64,000 nt of DNA from Saccharopolyspora erythraea NRRL 2338. Its GTDB lineage: Bacteria; Actinomycetota; Actinomycetes; Mycobacteriales; Pseudonocardiaceae. Location: NCBI RefSeq assembly GCF_000062885.1, contig NC_009142.1:2779584-2843583 (forward strand). The letters run 5' to 3'. This document shows positions 15,438 to 24,900 of this stretch, piece after piece (positions within the stretch are counted from its first letter, which is position 1; every line of letters begins with the position of its first letter). The notes beneath the pieces were generated by a model, which was not told where the DNA came from, searched no databases, and worked only from the letters and a program-made list of their open reading frames with translations. The position numbers and the translations under genes are program-made.

Positions 15438-15440
15438 TAG
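14346..15440 (+). CDS. IS630-family transposase
   Basis: A 364-residue transposase with an N-terminal HTH ('VSRQLQISPPTVTKWRRRF') and DDE core: 'LVLCVDEKSQIQALDRT', 'LHLICDNYATHKT' and 'SWLNLVERWFAELTNRKLRR', each carrying a catalytic acid. I prefer the ATG at 14346 (MGRRGPR) over 14328. The stop codon TAG at 15438-15440 is formed by the duplicated target TA plus the next host base, so the stop lies just outside the element. No defects seen. Confidence 0.93.
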   Translation: MGRRGPRLPDLALTDAERETLQRWARRPKTAQALALRARIVLACAEGVSNMDVSRQLQISPPTVTKWRRRFVADRLEGLSDEPRPGAPRTITDQQVETVIAKTLEEAPPNEDSHWSTRSMANAVGMSQTAISRIWRAFELKPHLVQTWKLSTDPLFVEKVRDVVGLYLDPPENALVLCVDEKSQIQALDRTAPILPVMPTTPARMTHDYVRHGTTSLFAALDVATGSIISQHYRRHRHQEFLKFLKTIDKNTPAELDLHLICDNYATHKTPVIKKWLLRHPRFHVHFTPTSASWLNLVERWFAELTNRKLRRSAHRSVTELEADVRAWIESWNADPTPFVWTKTADEIFQTLAAYCQRINDSRH

Positions 15441-15790
15441 GACGTGTCCTCAGAGTCGGAAGAGCGGCGGGGCCAGGTCGCGCACCGCTTTGGTAGGGCA
15501 GGACGGGATGCCGCGCCGCGGTAGGTAGCACCACGCGTCACGCGCAGGTGGTCGGGGCTGACGCACCGCCGCACGCGGCAGGTTTGATCGAGCATCATCC
15601 CAGGCGGGATGTCCTCCCCGGAGGCGAGGACGTAGGCGACGCGGTGTGCGCCGACCATCGCTCGGCCCGAGAGCCCGAACGCTCCGTAGGCCTACGGCTG
15701 CGCCCGCGCGCCACCGCGTGCACGCGTTCTCGTCGGCCTCGGCGGCCTTCGCATAGAAACGGCCGCGCACCGGTTCGGTCAACGTGGTCG
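15441..15790 (-). pseudogene. HNH endonuclease relic
   Basis: The minus strand reads 'RFYAKAAEADENACTRWRAGA' in one frame (last residues abbreviated) and, after a frameshift at about 15660-15690, 'MVGAHRVAYVLASGEDIPPG', 'DQTCRVRRCVSPDHLRVT'. This is the phage-type HNH nuclease fold, with the AHR-A, two-Cys and DHL parts visible. The frameshift and the IS-scarred end make it inactive. It suggests phage or mobile DNA passed through here. Confidence 0.6.
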
Positions 15791-15799
15791 ACACACCGG

Positions 15800-15991
15800 C
15801 CGCTGCTGCAACGCGCACTCGACCGCCTCAACCCAGCGACGCTGGCCGCCGTGTAGGCGCTGGCTGCGCTCACCACCTGGCTGCCGGCCAGCGTGTCCGG
15901 CGCCACGGTCAGCACCGCGCTCGGCGTCGGTCTGCTGGCCGTCGCACGCGTCGCGGTTATGCGCGCCTGGTCGCACGAAGCCCGGCTGTGA
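15800..15991 (+). pseudogene. Relic of a small membrane protein
   Basis: One frame reads 'LLQRALDRLNPATLAAV', a TAG stop (15854-15856), then 'ALAALTTWLPASVSGATV' and 'GVGLLAVARVAVMRAW' to a TGA at 15991, just before a strong terminator. The second part is hydrophobic. The in-frame stop suggests a decayed gene; I cannot name the family. Confidence 0.3.
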
Positions 15992-15997
15992 GAACAC

Positions 15998-16031
15998 CAT
16001 GGGGGCCGGGAATACTGGCCCGGCCCCCATG
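15998..16031. terminator. Strong bidirectional hairpin
   Basis: CATGGGGGCCGGG (15998-16010) pairs perfectly with CCCGGCCCCCATG (16019-16031) over an 8-base loop. It lies between the stop of the plus-strand relic and the stop of the minus-strand gene at 16042, where a shared terminator is expected. Confidence 0.8.
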
Positions 16032-16041
16032 CTCATCTCGA

Positions 16042-17226
16042 TCAGCGCGAGACCAGCCGCGCCGGCCAGGCCGAAGCGCGGTGCAGCGCCCACTCCAGGG
16101 GCCCGCGCCCGAGAATCCGCCGCCACGTGGTCGTGATCAGCATGGCCGCGGCGACCAGCACCAGCCACGGCAGGTACAGGTGTTCGGAGATCACCTGGCC
16201 GAGCCGGTCACTGCCGACCGCCTTCAGCGCCAGCAGGTGCCCGACGTAGGCGGTCAGCGCGAGTGCCCCGACCGAGGAGATCGGAACCAGCACGCCACGC
16301 AGCCGCTCGCCGAACAGGCACAGGCCGATCACCGCGATGGCGACGCCGGAGGCCCCAACGATCTCGAACGGCGTGCCGCTGTGCGCGCTGGCGGTCAGCA
16401 GGAACACCGGGTCATGGGTGGGCACGGTCCCCAAGGCGGAGGACAGCACCATGTCGATCATCTGCGGTGGCATTCCCGGCGGCATGAGTGAGAGCAAGTG
16501 TTCGCGGCCGCCGAACACGTTCAACGCCAGCCAAGACCCGCCATACCCGAGCACGCCCAGGCCGATGCCGATCGCGATCAGCCGGCCGCGTACGGCCCGC
16601 AGCTCCAGCCGCCCGAGCGCCATCCCGGCCAGCAGGAATGGCAGCCAGGTCAGCACCGGGTAGGCGCCGGTCAGCAGCAGACCGTGGCAGAGCTTCCACA
16701 GCCCTGCGACGGAGGTGAACTCCGCGAATGTCGGGTGGTAGCCCATCTCGTCCATCTCGATGCCCTGCCGCAGGACGAACGACAGCAGCGGCCCGCCGAC
16801 CGCGAACGCCGCGGCCAACATCGCGAGCGCCTGCGTGCGCAGCCGCAACAGCGGGACTGACAGCAGGAACAGCACACCGTAGAAGGCGAGGATCACCATC
16901 GCGGGCGCGTGCAAAGTGCTCAGCGCGAGGCCGAGCAGGAACAGCAGCACCGCACGGATCGCGATCCGCATCCGGGAACCGCCTCGCCGCGCGCCGGCGA
17001 ACGGCGTCGCCCCGCCGCTCATCAGCGCGATCGACACACCTGCCAGCACCGCGAACAACGCGGCGGCGCGCCCGCTGACCAGATCGTGCAGCCAGCCGAC
17101 CGGGATGGTGTGTGCGGCGAACATGCCGAACACGGCAAGTCCGCGCGCCACGTCGAGCCCGACCAGCCGGGCTGTCTTCGCGGGTAACTCGGTGGAGATC
17201 CGTTCCGTGTGCTCAATCGTTGTCAC
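16042..17226 (-). CDS. DUF1624/DUF418-type multi-pass membrane protein
   Basis: About 394 residues, with ten or so hydrophobic segments. The N-terminal 'RLVGLDVARGLAVFGMFAAH' is the hallmark of the DUF1624 (heparan-alpha-glucosaminide acetyltransferase-like) group. The C-terminal part with 'LTAYVGHLLAL' and the late helices fits DUF418. The family is thought to move acyl groups across the membrane, but few members have been tested. I prefer GTG 17226 (with GGAG just upstream) to the TTG at 17265; neither site is ideal. It ends at the hairpin terminator and stands alone. Confidence 0.8.
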   Translation of the reverse strand: MTTIEHTERISTELPAKTARLVGLDVARGLAVFGMFAAHTIPVGWLHDLVSGRAAALFAVLAGVSIALMSGGATPFAGARRGGSRMRIAIRAVLLFLLGLALSTLHAPAMVILAFYGVLFLLSVPLLRLRTQALAMLAAAFAVGGPLLSFVLRQGIEMDEMGYHPTFAEFTSVAGLWKLCHGLLLTGAYPVLTWLPFLLAGMALGRLELRAVRGRLIAIGIGLGVLGYGGSWLALNVFGGREHLLSLMPPGMPPQMIDMVLSSALGTVPTHDPVFLLTASAHSGTPFEIVGASGVAIAVIGLCLFGERLRGVLVPISSVGALALTAYVGHLLALKAVGSDRLGQVISEHLYLPWLVLVAAAMLITTTWRRILGRGPLEWALHRASAWPARLVSR

Positions 17227-17923
17227 GGCTCCAGCATCCGCTGGCACGGCCCGATCCTGGATCAATCATCCGGTCAGAAGCCATAATCCTTTAGGCCACT
17301 CCGGTATCGGCCACCCGGCTGCCGCCCAGGCAGGTCGCCCGAGGCGGATCGTTCGATATGGGCGGTTCGGCGGCCGGGAGCGGTGCGCTCCGTACCACCG
17401 GTCCCGGCTGTCCGGACCGGTGCCGTGGCTTGCACGCTGATGGCCTGTGGGATGGCCAAACCAAGGTGGCCAGTACCGCGCCCAGCGTTAGAACCTGAGT
17501 CAGGACCACGCGCCGCCGCCGCTGGCCGGAAGGAGCCGGGCGGACTTTCCGCCGAGCGGCGACGCCGGCCGGGCGACGCACTCTCAATCCGACCGGGCGC
17601 GCGGCCTGCCCGCCACGTCGGCGCCTCCCACAACGTGCACGACGATCGATCATGAATCGTCACCGTGCCACTACCGATCTGATCGGCGCGGGAGCCGCTT
17701 CGCGACATCCCAGGTTCACCCGCCCACAAGATCACCGGGTTACGAGACATCGTTTAGGTAGACCAAGCGTTGCGCGACAAGCCGTGTGCTTCCGAACTGA
17801 TTCGCGGGCGTGGTGGGCACTATTCGATGACCTCACTGGGCACGCCAAGCGCGAGTGCCTGCTCATGCAGGGCGGCTCCGGCCGTCCGCGGCCGGTGAGG
17901 TTCGCAAGACCCGTCTGCGGGTT
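17227..17923. other. Intergenic, no recognisable gene
   Basis: About 700 bases between the membrane-protein start and the GMC relic stop. All reading frames are short or have arginine-rich shadow composition. A weak hairpin (ACCCG 17909-17913 with CGGGT 17918-17922) could terminate the GMC gene on the minus strand. Confidence 0.4.
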
Positions 17924-19160
17924 CTAGGCGGTGATCAGGTCCGCGGCCTTCTCGCCGATCCTGATCGATGGAGCGTTGGTGTTGCAGGACGGCACGACCG
18001 GCATGATCGAAGCGTCCGCGACCCGCAGCCCTTCGATCCCGCGGACCCGCAGGTCCGGGTCGACGACGGCGAGTTCGTCCACGCCCATCCGGCAGGTACC
18101 GGCCTGGTGGTGGTAGGTCCCGACCGAGCGGCGGGCGAACTCGCGGATGTCGTCCCGCGAGGTCGCCTCCGGCCCCGGGGCGACCTCGCGCTTGCGCCAC
18201 TGGTCGAAGGCCTGCTGCGCGCCGACCTCGCGGCTCATCTCGATCGCGTCGCACAGCGCCTCGAGGTCGTACGGGTCGGCGAGGATCCGCGGGTCGACCA
18301 GCGCCGGCGTGGCGGGATCGGCCGAGGCCAGGCGCAGCGTCCCCCGGGACTTGGGCGCGACGAGCCCCGCGGCGATGGTGTAGCCGTGCTCGGGCATCTC
18401 GTAGCCTTCGGCCGGGTACACCAGGTGCAGGAACAGCGGCTGCAGGTCCGGCGCGGCCCCGGTCCAGCCGGTGCTGTCGGCGTAGAACTGGGCCTCCAGC
18501 AGGTTCGCCTGCCCGTCCGGGAGCGGCTTGGTGGACTCGTAGACGACACTGATCAGCGGGTGGTCGTGCAGGTTCTCGCCGACACCGGCGAGGTTCTCGA
18601 CGACGTCGATGCCGAGGTCGCGCAAGTGGGCCGCCGGGCCGATGCCGCTGCGGAGCAGGATCGCGGGCGAGTCGATGGTGCCCGCGGACAGGACGACCTC
18701 CGCGCCGGCGCGCGCGACGTGCCGCTCGCCGCCCAGGACGTACTCGACGCCGACCGCGCGGCCGTTCTCGACGACGACCCGGTCGATCAGGGCGTCGGTG
18801 GTGACGGTCAGCGCCGGGTGGCCGAGGATCGGTGCGGCGAAGCTCTGCCAGGCGCTCATCCGGCGGCCGTCGCGGACGGTCATCTCGTTGAAGCCGGCAC
18901 CGCGCATGTCCTCGCCGTTGAAGTCCTCGTTGCGCTTGTGGCCCGCGGCGAGGGCGGCGTCGACGAACGCCTGCGAGGTGGGGTGCGGGTCGGTGATCGG
19001 GCTGACCGGCAGCGGCCCGCCGGTCGCGTGATGGGCGTCGGCACCGGCCAGGTGGTCCTCCGATCGCAGGAACAGCGGCCGGACGTCGTCCCAGCCCCAG
19101 CGGGTGCAGCCTTGCGCGACCCAACCGTCGTAGTCGCCGCCCAGCGGACCTTGCCGGGAC
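17924..19160 (-). pseudogene. GMC oxidoreductase, 5'-truncated
   Basis: The minus-strand frame has clear GMC-family body and tail: 'GDYDGWVAQG', 'WGWDDVRPLFLRSEDH', the signature-2-like 'VVLSAGTIDSPAILLRSGIG' and the C-terminal 'GTYHHQAGTCRMG' with the catalytic His region, then 'GLRVADASIMPVVPSCNTNA'. What is missing is the first roughly 90 residues, including the FAD-binding GxGxxG fold. The open frame continues to 19336 but codes for unrelated Arg/Pro-rich sequence there. Without the dinucleotide-binding part it cannot hold FAD, so I call it a pseudogene; members oxidise alcohols such as choline or sugars. Confidence 0.8.
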
Positions 19161-19390
19161 CGGAACCGCGTCCGGTGTTCTTGCGTGCGGTCCGCGGAAT
19201 CACTCCCCGATCGCCGGTGCGGTGGCGGTGCGACGGGAGTCCCGCGCCCCAAGCGGCTGACGCCGCTCGTCAAACAGATCCTGGGGTTGGCCGGTGTCGG
19301 AATCGGCACCGGCCAACTGTCCGAGGTGGACGCCACGTCACCGTGCGAGGCTGCCGATCATAGGTTTGCCCAAGTCGCGTGCCGACCCGG

Positions 19391-20503
19391 TTACGCGCTC
19401 ACGACGTCTGGTTGCCGGAGCGGTGTGCGGGCGTCGGTCATCCGCAGCCGTGCGGCAGCACAGGAAAGGCCCCGGTATCCGGATGTGGTGAACAGTCCGA
19501 TGAGCGAGGCCACCGGGAAGATGCCAGCCAGGACAGAGAAGGCGGCCAGGCCGGACGGTCCGCCGGGGAGCTCGCCAAGCTGTACCAGTAGCAGATAACC
19601 GCCGGTACCTGCCAGGCTCCGCACCAGTCGCGGTCCGACGCCCGGTGGGTGCCCGTCAGCGGTGGTCACTCGCAGGTGCACGATGCGCTGGCCGATGCTG
19701 GTCGCGCTGCCTGCCAGGGGAAGTGCGATGACGAGCACGAACCACGGCAACCAGGAAGCGGCGAGCTGGTCCGCCTGGCGGGTGGGGAAGATCCCCAGCA
19801 CGGTGCAGATCGAGCTGACCAGGACGGTTGAGAGTTGGAAGAGCAGCAGGTCGCACAGGGACGCCAGAAGCCGCCTGGACCTGGTGACCGGACGCGGGGC
19901 TCCCGGCTCGGCGGTGAGCCGCTGCCCGGGCACGGCGCGCAGAACGGGCGCAGCCAGCGCACCAGCCAAGCCGCCAAGACTGTTCGCCATCAGATCGTCC
20001 ACATCGAACAGCCGATAAGGACACGGGTACAGGAACCAGATCCCGGTCACCTGCGTGACCTCGATCAGCAACGAGCAGGCCAGAGCGATGACCGTGGTGG
20101 CCGCCACGCTGCGGCCGAACATGTGCCGGACGAACATGCCCAGCGGCACGAAGAGCGACACGTTCAGCAGCACCTGCGTCAATGCCGGATTGCGCAGTGT
20201 CGCTCCCAGCCCGACGCCAACGGCCTCCTTCTGCATGTCGTGCAGGAAGTTGAACGGCACCCACTGCGGCGGCCACATTCCTGAGGTGGCGCAGAAATCC
20301 GGTGTCAACTCCGGCAACGGTATGAGGACGTAAGCGATCAGGCCCAGGCCGTACAACAGACCGGTGAAGGCGAGCGCGGCATTGCCAATGCCGAACTCTC
20401 CGCGTCGCCGGTATTGCTGTGCGACATATGGGACGAACAGCATCACTGCAAGCGCCAGCCCGATCGCGATCGCCAGCACCGCCGGCACCATTCGCGTACT
20501 CAC
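19391..20503 (-). CDS. VanZ-like membrane protein with C-terminal RDD domain
   Basis: 370 residues. The N-terminal half has VanZ-family features: several membrane segments, 'VPFNFLHDM', 'LLNVSLFVPLGMF', 'SLLIEVTQ' and 'FDVDDLMANSLGGLAGAL'. The C-terminal half, beginning 'SRRLLASLCDLLLFQL' and including 'GQRIVHLRV', is an RDD-type membrane domain. Start GTG 20503 follows GAGGGGA. It lies 33 bases downstream of the YdcF-like gene and the two probably form an operon for envelope functions. VanZ proteins can lower teicoplanin or other glycopeptide susceptibility, but that role is not shown by sequence. Confidence 0.85.
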   Translation of the reverse strand: MSTRMVPAVLAIAIGLALAVMLFVPYVAQQYRRRGEFGIGNAALAFTGLLYGLGLIAYVLIPLPELTPDFCATSGMWPPQWVPFNFLHDMQKEAVGVGLGATLRNPALTQVLLNVSLFVPLGMFVRHMFGRSVAATTVIALACSLLIEVTQVTGIWFLYPCPYRLFDVDDLMANSLGGLAGALAAPVLRAVPGQRLTAEPGAPRPVTRSRRLLASLCDLLLFQLSTVLVSSICTVLGIFPTRQADQLAASWLPWFVLVIALPLAGSATSIGQRIVHLRVTTADGHPPGVGPRLVRSLAGTGGYLLLVQLGELPGGPSGLAAFSVLAGIFPVASLIGLFTTSGYRGLSCAAARLRMTDARTPLRQPDVVSA

Positions 20504-20536
20504 AACATGTTTCCCCTCGCCGAGCAGATTGTTTGA

Positions 20537-21532
20537 TCACAATGCGGACAGGACGCTGGTGCTGATCAGCAGTGCGCACATGCCGAGGTTCAGCACCCGG
20601 TGCGCCAGGAAGATCGCTATGAACTCCCGGATGATGGCGCTGGGCCAGAAGTAGCGCGCGGTCCGCGAGCCGATCACCTGGCCGTTGACCTTCTCGCTGC
20701 GGGCGGTGCGTGCCGCCCGCATAACGTGGAAGTTGTTGGTGACCACCAGGCAGCGGTAGTCCGATCGGCGCTCCTGCATGATCGCCTTGCTGAAACGCAG
20801 GTTCTCCTCGGTGCTGCGCGACTGGTCCTCGATCAGGATCCGGTCTTCGGGCACACCGCGGGAGCCGAGGTAGTCGGCCATCGCGCGCGCCTCGGGCACG
20901 TCTTCACCGGGCCCCTGTCCGCCCGAGACCACGAGCATGGGGTCACGGCCCTTCGCCTGCGCTGTCTCGAACACCTCCCGCCCCCGGTCGAGCCGGCTGG
21001 CCAGCAGCGGCGGCACCCGCGAGCCGATCAGCCCTGAACCGAGCACCACGACGAAGTCGACATCGCGCCGATGCCGGAGCATGCCGTAGACGAACGCGTA
21101 CAGAAGGAAGCACACGAACAGCAGCGAGACATAGGCGAGCACGCTGCCCACCGCGTCCATCGCGACCTGCAACGGCCGCCACCTGGTGCTGTTGGCCAGG
21201 GCCCTGAGCGCGATCAAGGCGATGATGCCGACTCCCGCTGCCAACGAGAGCAGGTTCGCCAGGCGCCTGCCCTCGCGACGCAGCATCGTCAGCCCGTTGG
21301 CGATCAAGAACCCGGCCAGCACCACAGTGGACAGGGGAACCAGGAAGACCAGCACCACAAGCGCGATGGCAGCCGTCGGCTTGGAGACCGCGCTCAGCGC
21401 CAGGAGCAGTCCGCAGACCGACGGAACCAGGGCGAAGAACAGGTAAACGCCGTTGCGTACGAGTCGGCGATCATAGAGAAAACTGACGATGAACAGCAGG
21501 AAGAGGGCCCCGGCGGCCCCAAACAGAAGCAT
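20537..21532 (-). CDS. YdcF/ElyC/SanA (DUF218) membrane protein
   Basis: About 331 residues. The N-terminal part has five or six membrane segments. The C-terminal DUF218 domain is marked by 'VDFVVVLGSGL', 'MLVVSGGQGPGEDVPEA', 'ILIEDQSRSTEENLRFS' and 'CLVVTNNFHVMRA'. DUF218 proteins act in cell-envelope maintenance and are seen in many actinomycetes. ATG 21532 lacks a clear ribosome site, so a slightly longer start is possible. The gene is divergent from the PKS and is probably not part of its pathway. Confidence 0.82.
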   Translation of the reverse strand: MLLFGAAGALFLLFIVSFLYDRRLVRNGVYLFFALVPSVCGLLLALSAVSKPTAAIALVVLVFLVPLSTVVLAGFLIANGLTMLRREGRRLANLLSLAAGVGIIALIALRALANSTRWRPLQVAMDAVGSVLAYVSLLFVCFLLYAFVYGMLRHRRDVDFVVVLGSGLIGSRVPPLLASRLDRGREVFETAQAKGRDPMLVVSGGQGPGEDVPEARAMADYLGSRGVPEDRILIEDQSRSTEENLRFSKAIMQERRSDYRCLVVTNNFHVMRAARTARSEKVNGQVIGSRTARYFWPSAIIREFIAIFLAHRVLNLGMCALLISTSVLSAL

Positions 21533-21933
21533 GGCCGGAAGGCTAGCCGACCAGTAGGCGCCGCAGCCATACGCCCGACGGGTCCACTCGATCTCAGAAA
21601 TTCGATAGACAGTGGCGAGGCGCCGAATCGACTTGTGTCTGGTTGGACATTGGACTCGGCGTTGCGGTCCACCCAAGGACTGGGAACTGGCAGGCAGTGG
21701 ACGCGGCATCCCACTCTCCCGGAAGCAGGCAAGCGCCGATCGGACTCGTTGCTCGAGAGAGCAAGAGAGAAACCGATGGCCAGCGTGCCCGGTCATTCAA
21801 AAGTTATCTCCGCCGGGGACAGAGATGCAGGCTGTGATGTCCTTCGGGGCAAAACCACGTCCGTTCATGGTCGCCCGGGACTTACATTTACCGAAGACGA
21901 TCGCTGCTAACTGTCCCCGCGGAGGAGTTTGTC
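21533..21933. other. Divergent intergenic region upstream of the PKS
   Basis: Four hundred bases hold the promoters for the PKS operon and, on the other strand, the YdcF-VanZ operon. GGAGGAG at 21920-21926 is the PKS ribosome site. I found no convincing paired -35/-10 with a 17-base spacer and no palindrome longer than a few bases. Confidence 0.5.
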
Positions 21934-24900
21934 ATGGTCTCACCTGCGGCCCATGTGGCCTACACGGGTCCGGAACAGGCCGGCCCTGACTTGGTCACTG
22001 AGCGGGACGGTGAGACTTTCGAGCACGATCCGGTCGCCATCGTCGGCATAGGTTGTCGCTACCCCGGCGGCATAGAAGACCCGCGCAGCTTCTGGGAGCT
22101 GATCGCCTCCGGTACGGACGCCATCGTCGAGACCCCGGAAGACCGGTGGGACGCGGACGCGTTCTTCGACGCGGACCCCGCGACGCCCAGCCGGATGCTC
22201 GTTCGCGAGGGTGGATTCTTGCGCGCGCCCGTCGACCGGTTCGACGCCGGATTCTTCGGCATGCCCCCTCGGGAAGCCGCGGCACTGGATCCCCAGCAGA
22301 GACTGCTGCTCGAAGTGACCTGGGAAGCGTTCGAAGACGCGGGGATCCCGCCGAGCTCGACCGCCGCGGCGAATGTGGGTACCTACATCGGAGGGTTCAC
22401 CTTCGACGCGGCGACCCACCAGCTGTCGGAGGCGAACCGCCACCTGGTCAGCGCTGCCACCTCGACCGGCGTGAGCATGACCATACTCTCCGCGCGGCTT
22501 TCGTACGTCTTCGACTGGCGCGGACCGTGCCTGACCATGGACACCGCTTGCTCGTCGTCGCTGGTGGCCGTCCATCAGGCGTGCGCCGCGCTGGCCCGAG
22601 GCGAGTGCGACCTCGCGGTGGCCGGCGGCGTGAACGTGATGGTCAATCCCGTCACCACGATCCTGATGTCGAAGGGCCAGTTCCTCTCGCCCGACGCCCG
22701 TTGCAGGTCGTTCGACCACCGCGCCAACGGATACGTGCGGGGTGAAGGCGCCGGCATCGTCGTGCTCAAGCCCCTGGCAGCCGCCGAGCGCGACGGCGAC
22801 CACGTCTACGCCGTGGTCCGGGGGACCGCGGTGAACCAGGACGGCCGTACCCCGGGAATCACCGTGCCGAGTGCTGAAGCGCAGCGTGCGGTGATCCGGC
22901 AGGCGTGCCGGATCGGCGGTGTGGCGCCTGACTCGGTCGGCTACTTCGAGGCTCATGGCACTGGAACCGCGGTGGGTGACCCCATCGAGGCTACGGCGAT
23001 CGGTGAAGTGCTCGGCGACTCGATCCGGACGCATTGCATCGGCTCGGTGAAGTCCAACATCGGCCACACCGAGGCGGCTGCAGGAGTCGCCGGGGTGATC
23101 AAAGCGAGCTTGTGCCTCGAGCGTGGCCTCATCCCGCCGAACCTGCATTTCGAGCGGCCCAACCCCAACATCCCGTTCGACACCCTGCCGCTGCGGGTTC
23201 CTACGGAGATGGTCCCGTTCCCCCAACAGTCCGGGCCGAGACGCGCCGGCGTCAACTCCTTCGGTTTCGGTGGGACGAACGCGCACGCGGTCCTCGAGCA
23301 GGCACCGGGCGCTCGTCCTGCGGCGAACGACGAGCACGACGACGGCAGCCCCCAGCTGCTGGTGCTGTCGGCACGCAGCCCGGAGGCATTGCGTGCGCAG
23401 GCCGATGCGTACGCGACGCTTCTGGAGCAGCCGGAGGGCCCGGCTCTGCAGCGGGTGTGCCGAGCGGCCTCCCGGCAGCGAGATCACCATCCACTGCGGA
23501 CTTTCGTCGTGGCCGGTGACCCGGCGCAGGCGGCGGAGCAACTACGGCAGATGGATGTCTCCGCGCGCCGGGCGACGCACAGCGAGGTGGCGTTCGTCTA
23601 CACCGGTATGGGGCCGCAGTGGTGGGGGATGGGTCGCGAGCTGCTGCGTGAGGAGCCCCGTTTCGCCGAGGTCGTGGCCGCGTGCGACGAGGTGCTGGAG
23701 CGCTTCGGCATGTCGATCTCCGACGAGCTGCTGCGTGAGGAAGAAAGTTCCAGGTTGACCGAGACGCTGTACGCGCAGGTCGCCAACTTCGTGGTGCAGG
23801 CCGGGCTCACCGCGCTCTGGCGTGACTGGGGCGTCGAGCCCGCGTTGATCGTGGGACACAGCGTCGGTGAGGTGGCCGCGGCGTACGCGGCGGGTGTGTA
23901 CTCGCTGGAGGACGCGCTGGCGGTCAGCTTTCACCGTGCGAGTCTCCAGGCACGCCTCGCCGGCCGAGGCGGCATGGCGGCGGTCGACGTACCAGCGGAG
24001 GCTGTGCGACAGCACCTCGTCGAGGGAGTGGACATCGCCGCGGTCAACAGTCGGTCCTCGACGACGCTGTCCGGCGACCCCGACGCCATGAACGTGGTGA
24101 CGGAGCGCCTGCGCGACTCCGGTGCGTCGGTGAAGGTGCTGCGGGTCGAGGTGGCCTACCACAGCCATCAGATGGACGAGATCCACGAGCCGTTGCTGGC
24201 TGCGCTACGTGGAATCCGGCCGCGCGAGGCCAGGATTCCGCTGTTCTCCACCGTGACCGGCGATGGGGTGAAGGGGACGGAACTGGACGCCGGGTACTGG
24301 TGGGGCAACGTCCGGCAACCGGTGCGGTTCGCCGCGGCGATACGCAAGCTGCTGGCGTTCGCGCCCGATGCCGTCCTGGAGGTCGGACCGCACCCGGTCC
24401 TGGCGACGGCGATCGACGAGGCCCTGGCCGAGCGCGGCAGCGACGCCGTGCGGCTCGCCTCGCTTCGCCGAGACCGCCCGCAGCGCCAGCAGGTACTGGA
24501 AACCCTCGGTGGCCTGTACGCGTGCGGTGTCGAGCTGGATTGGCAACGCGTTCATCCGGGTCCGCGCGAGCGGCTCGAACTGCCGCGCTATCCCTGGCAG
24601 CGAGAGCGCCACTGGGTTGAGTCGGCGGCGTCCCGGCAGGCGCGGCTGGGCGCTGACGGCCCACGGCTGGGCGGGCGCGCCGTCGCAGCCGCCACACCGG
24701 TCCGCGATGTCGAACTCTCGGCGGCCGAGTTCCCGTACCTGGCTGATCACCGAATCGGGCAGACGGTGGTCTTCCCCGGCTCCGGATACCTCGAAGCGGC
24801 GCTGGCCATGTTCCCGGACGACGTTCCCTGCGTCCTCGAGGACGTCGTCTTCCAGCGCCCGCTCGCGCTCCAAGCACGCTCCATCACCACGCTGCGCATC

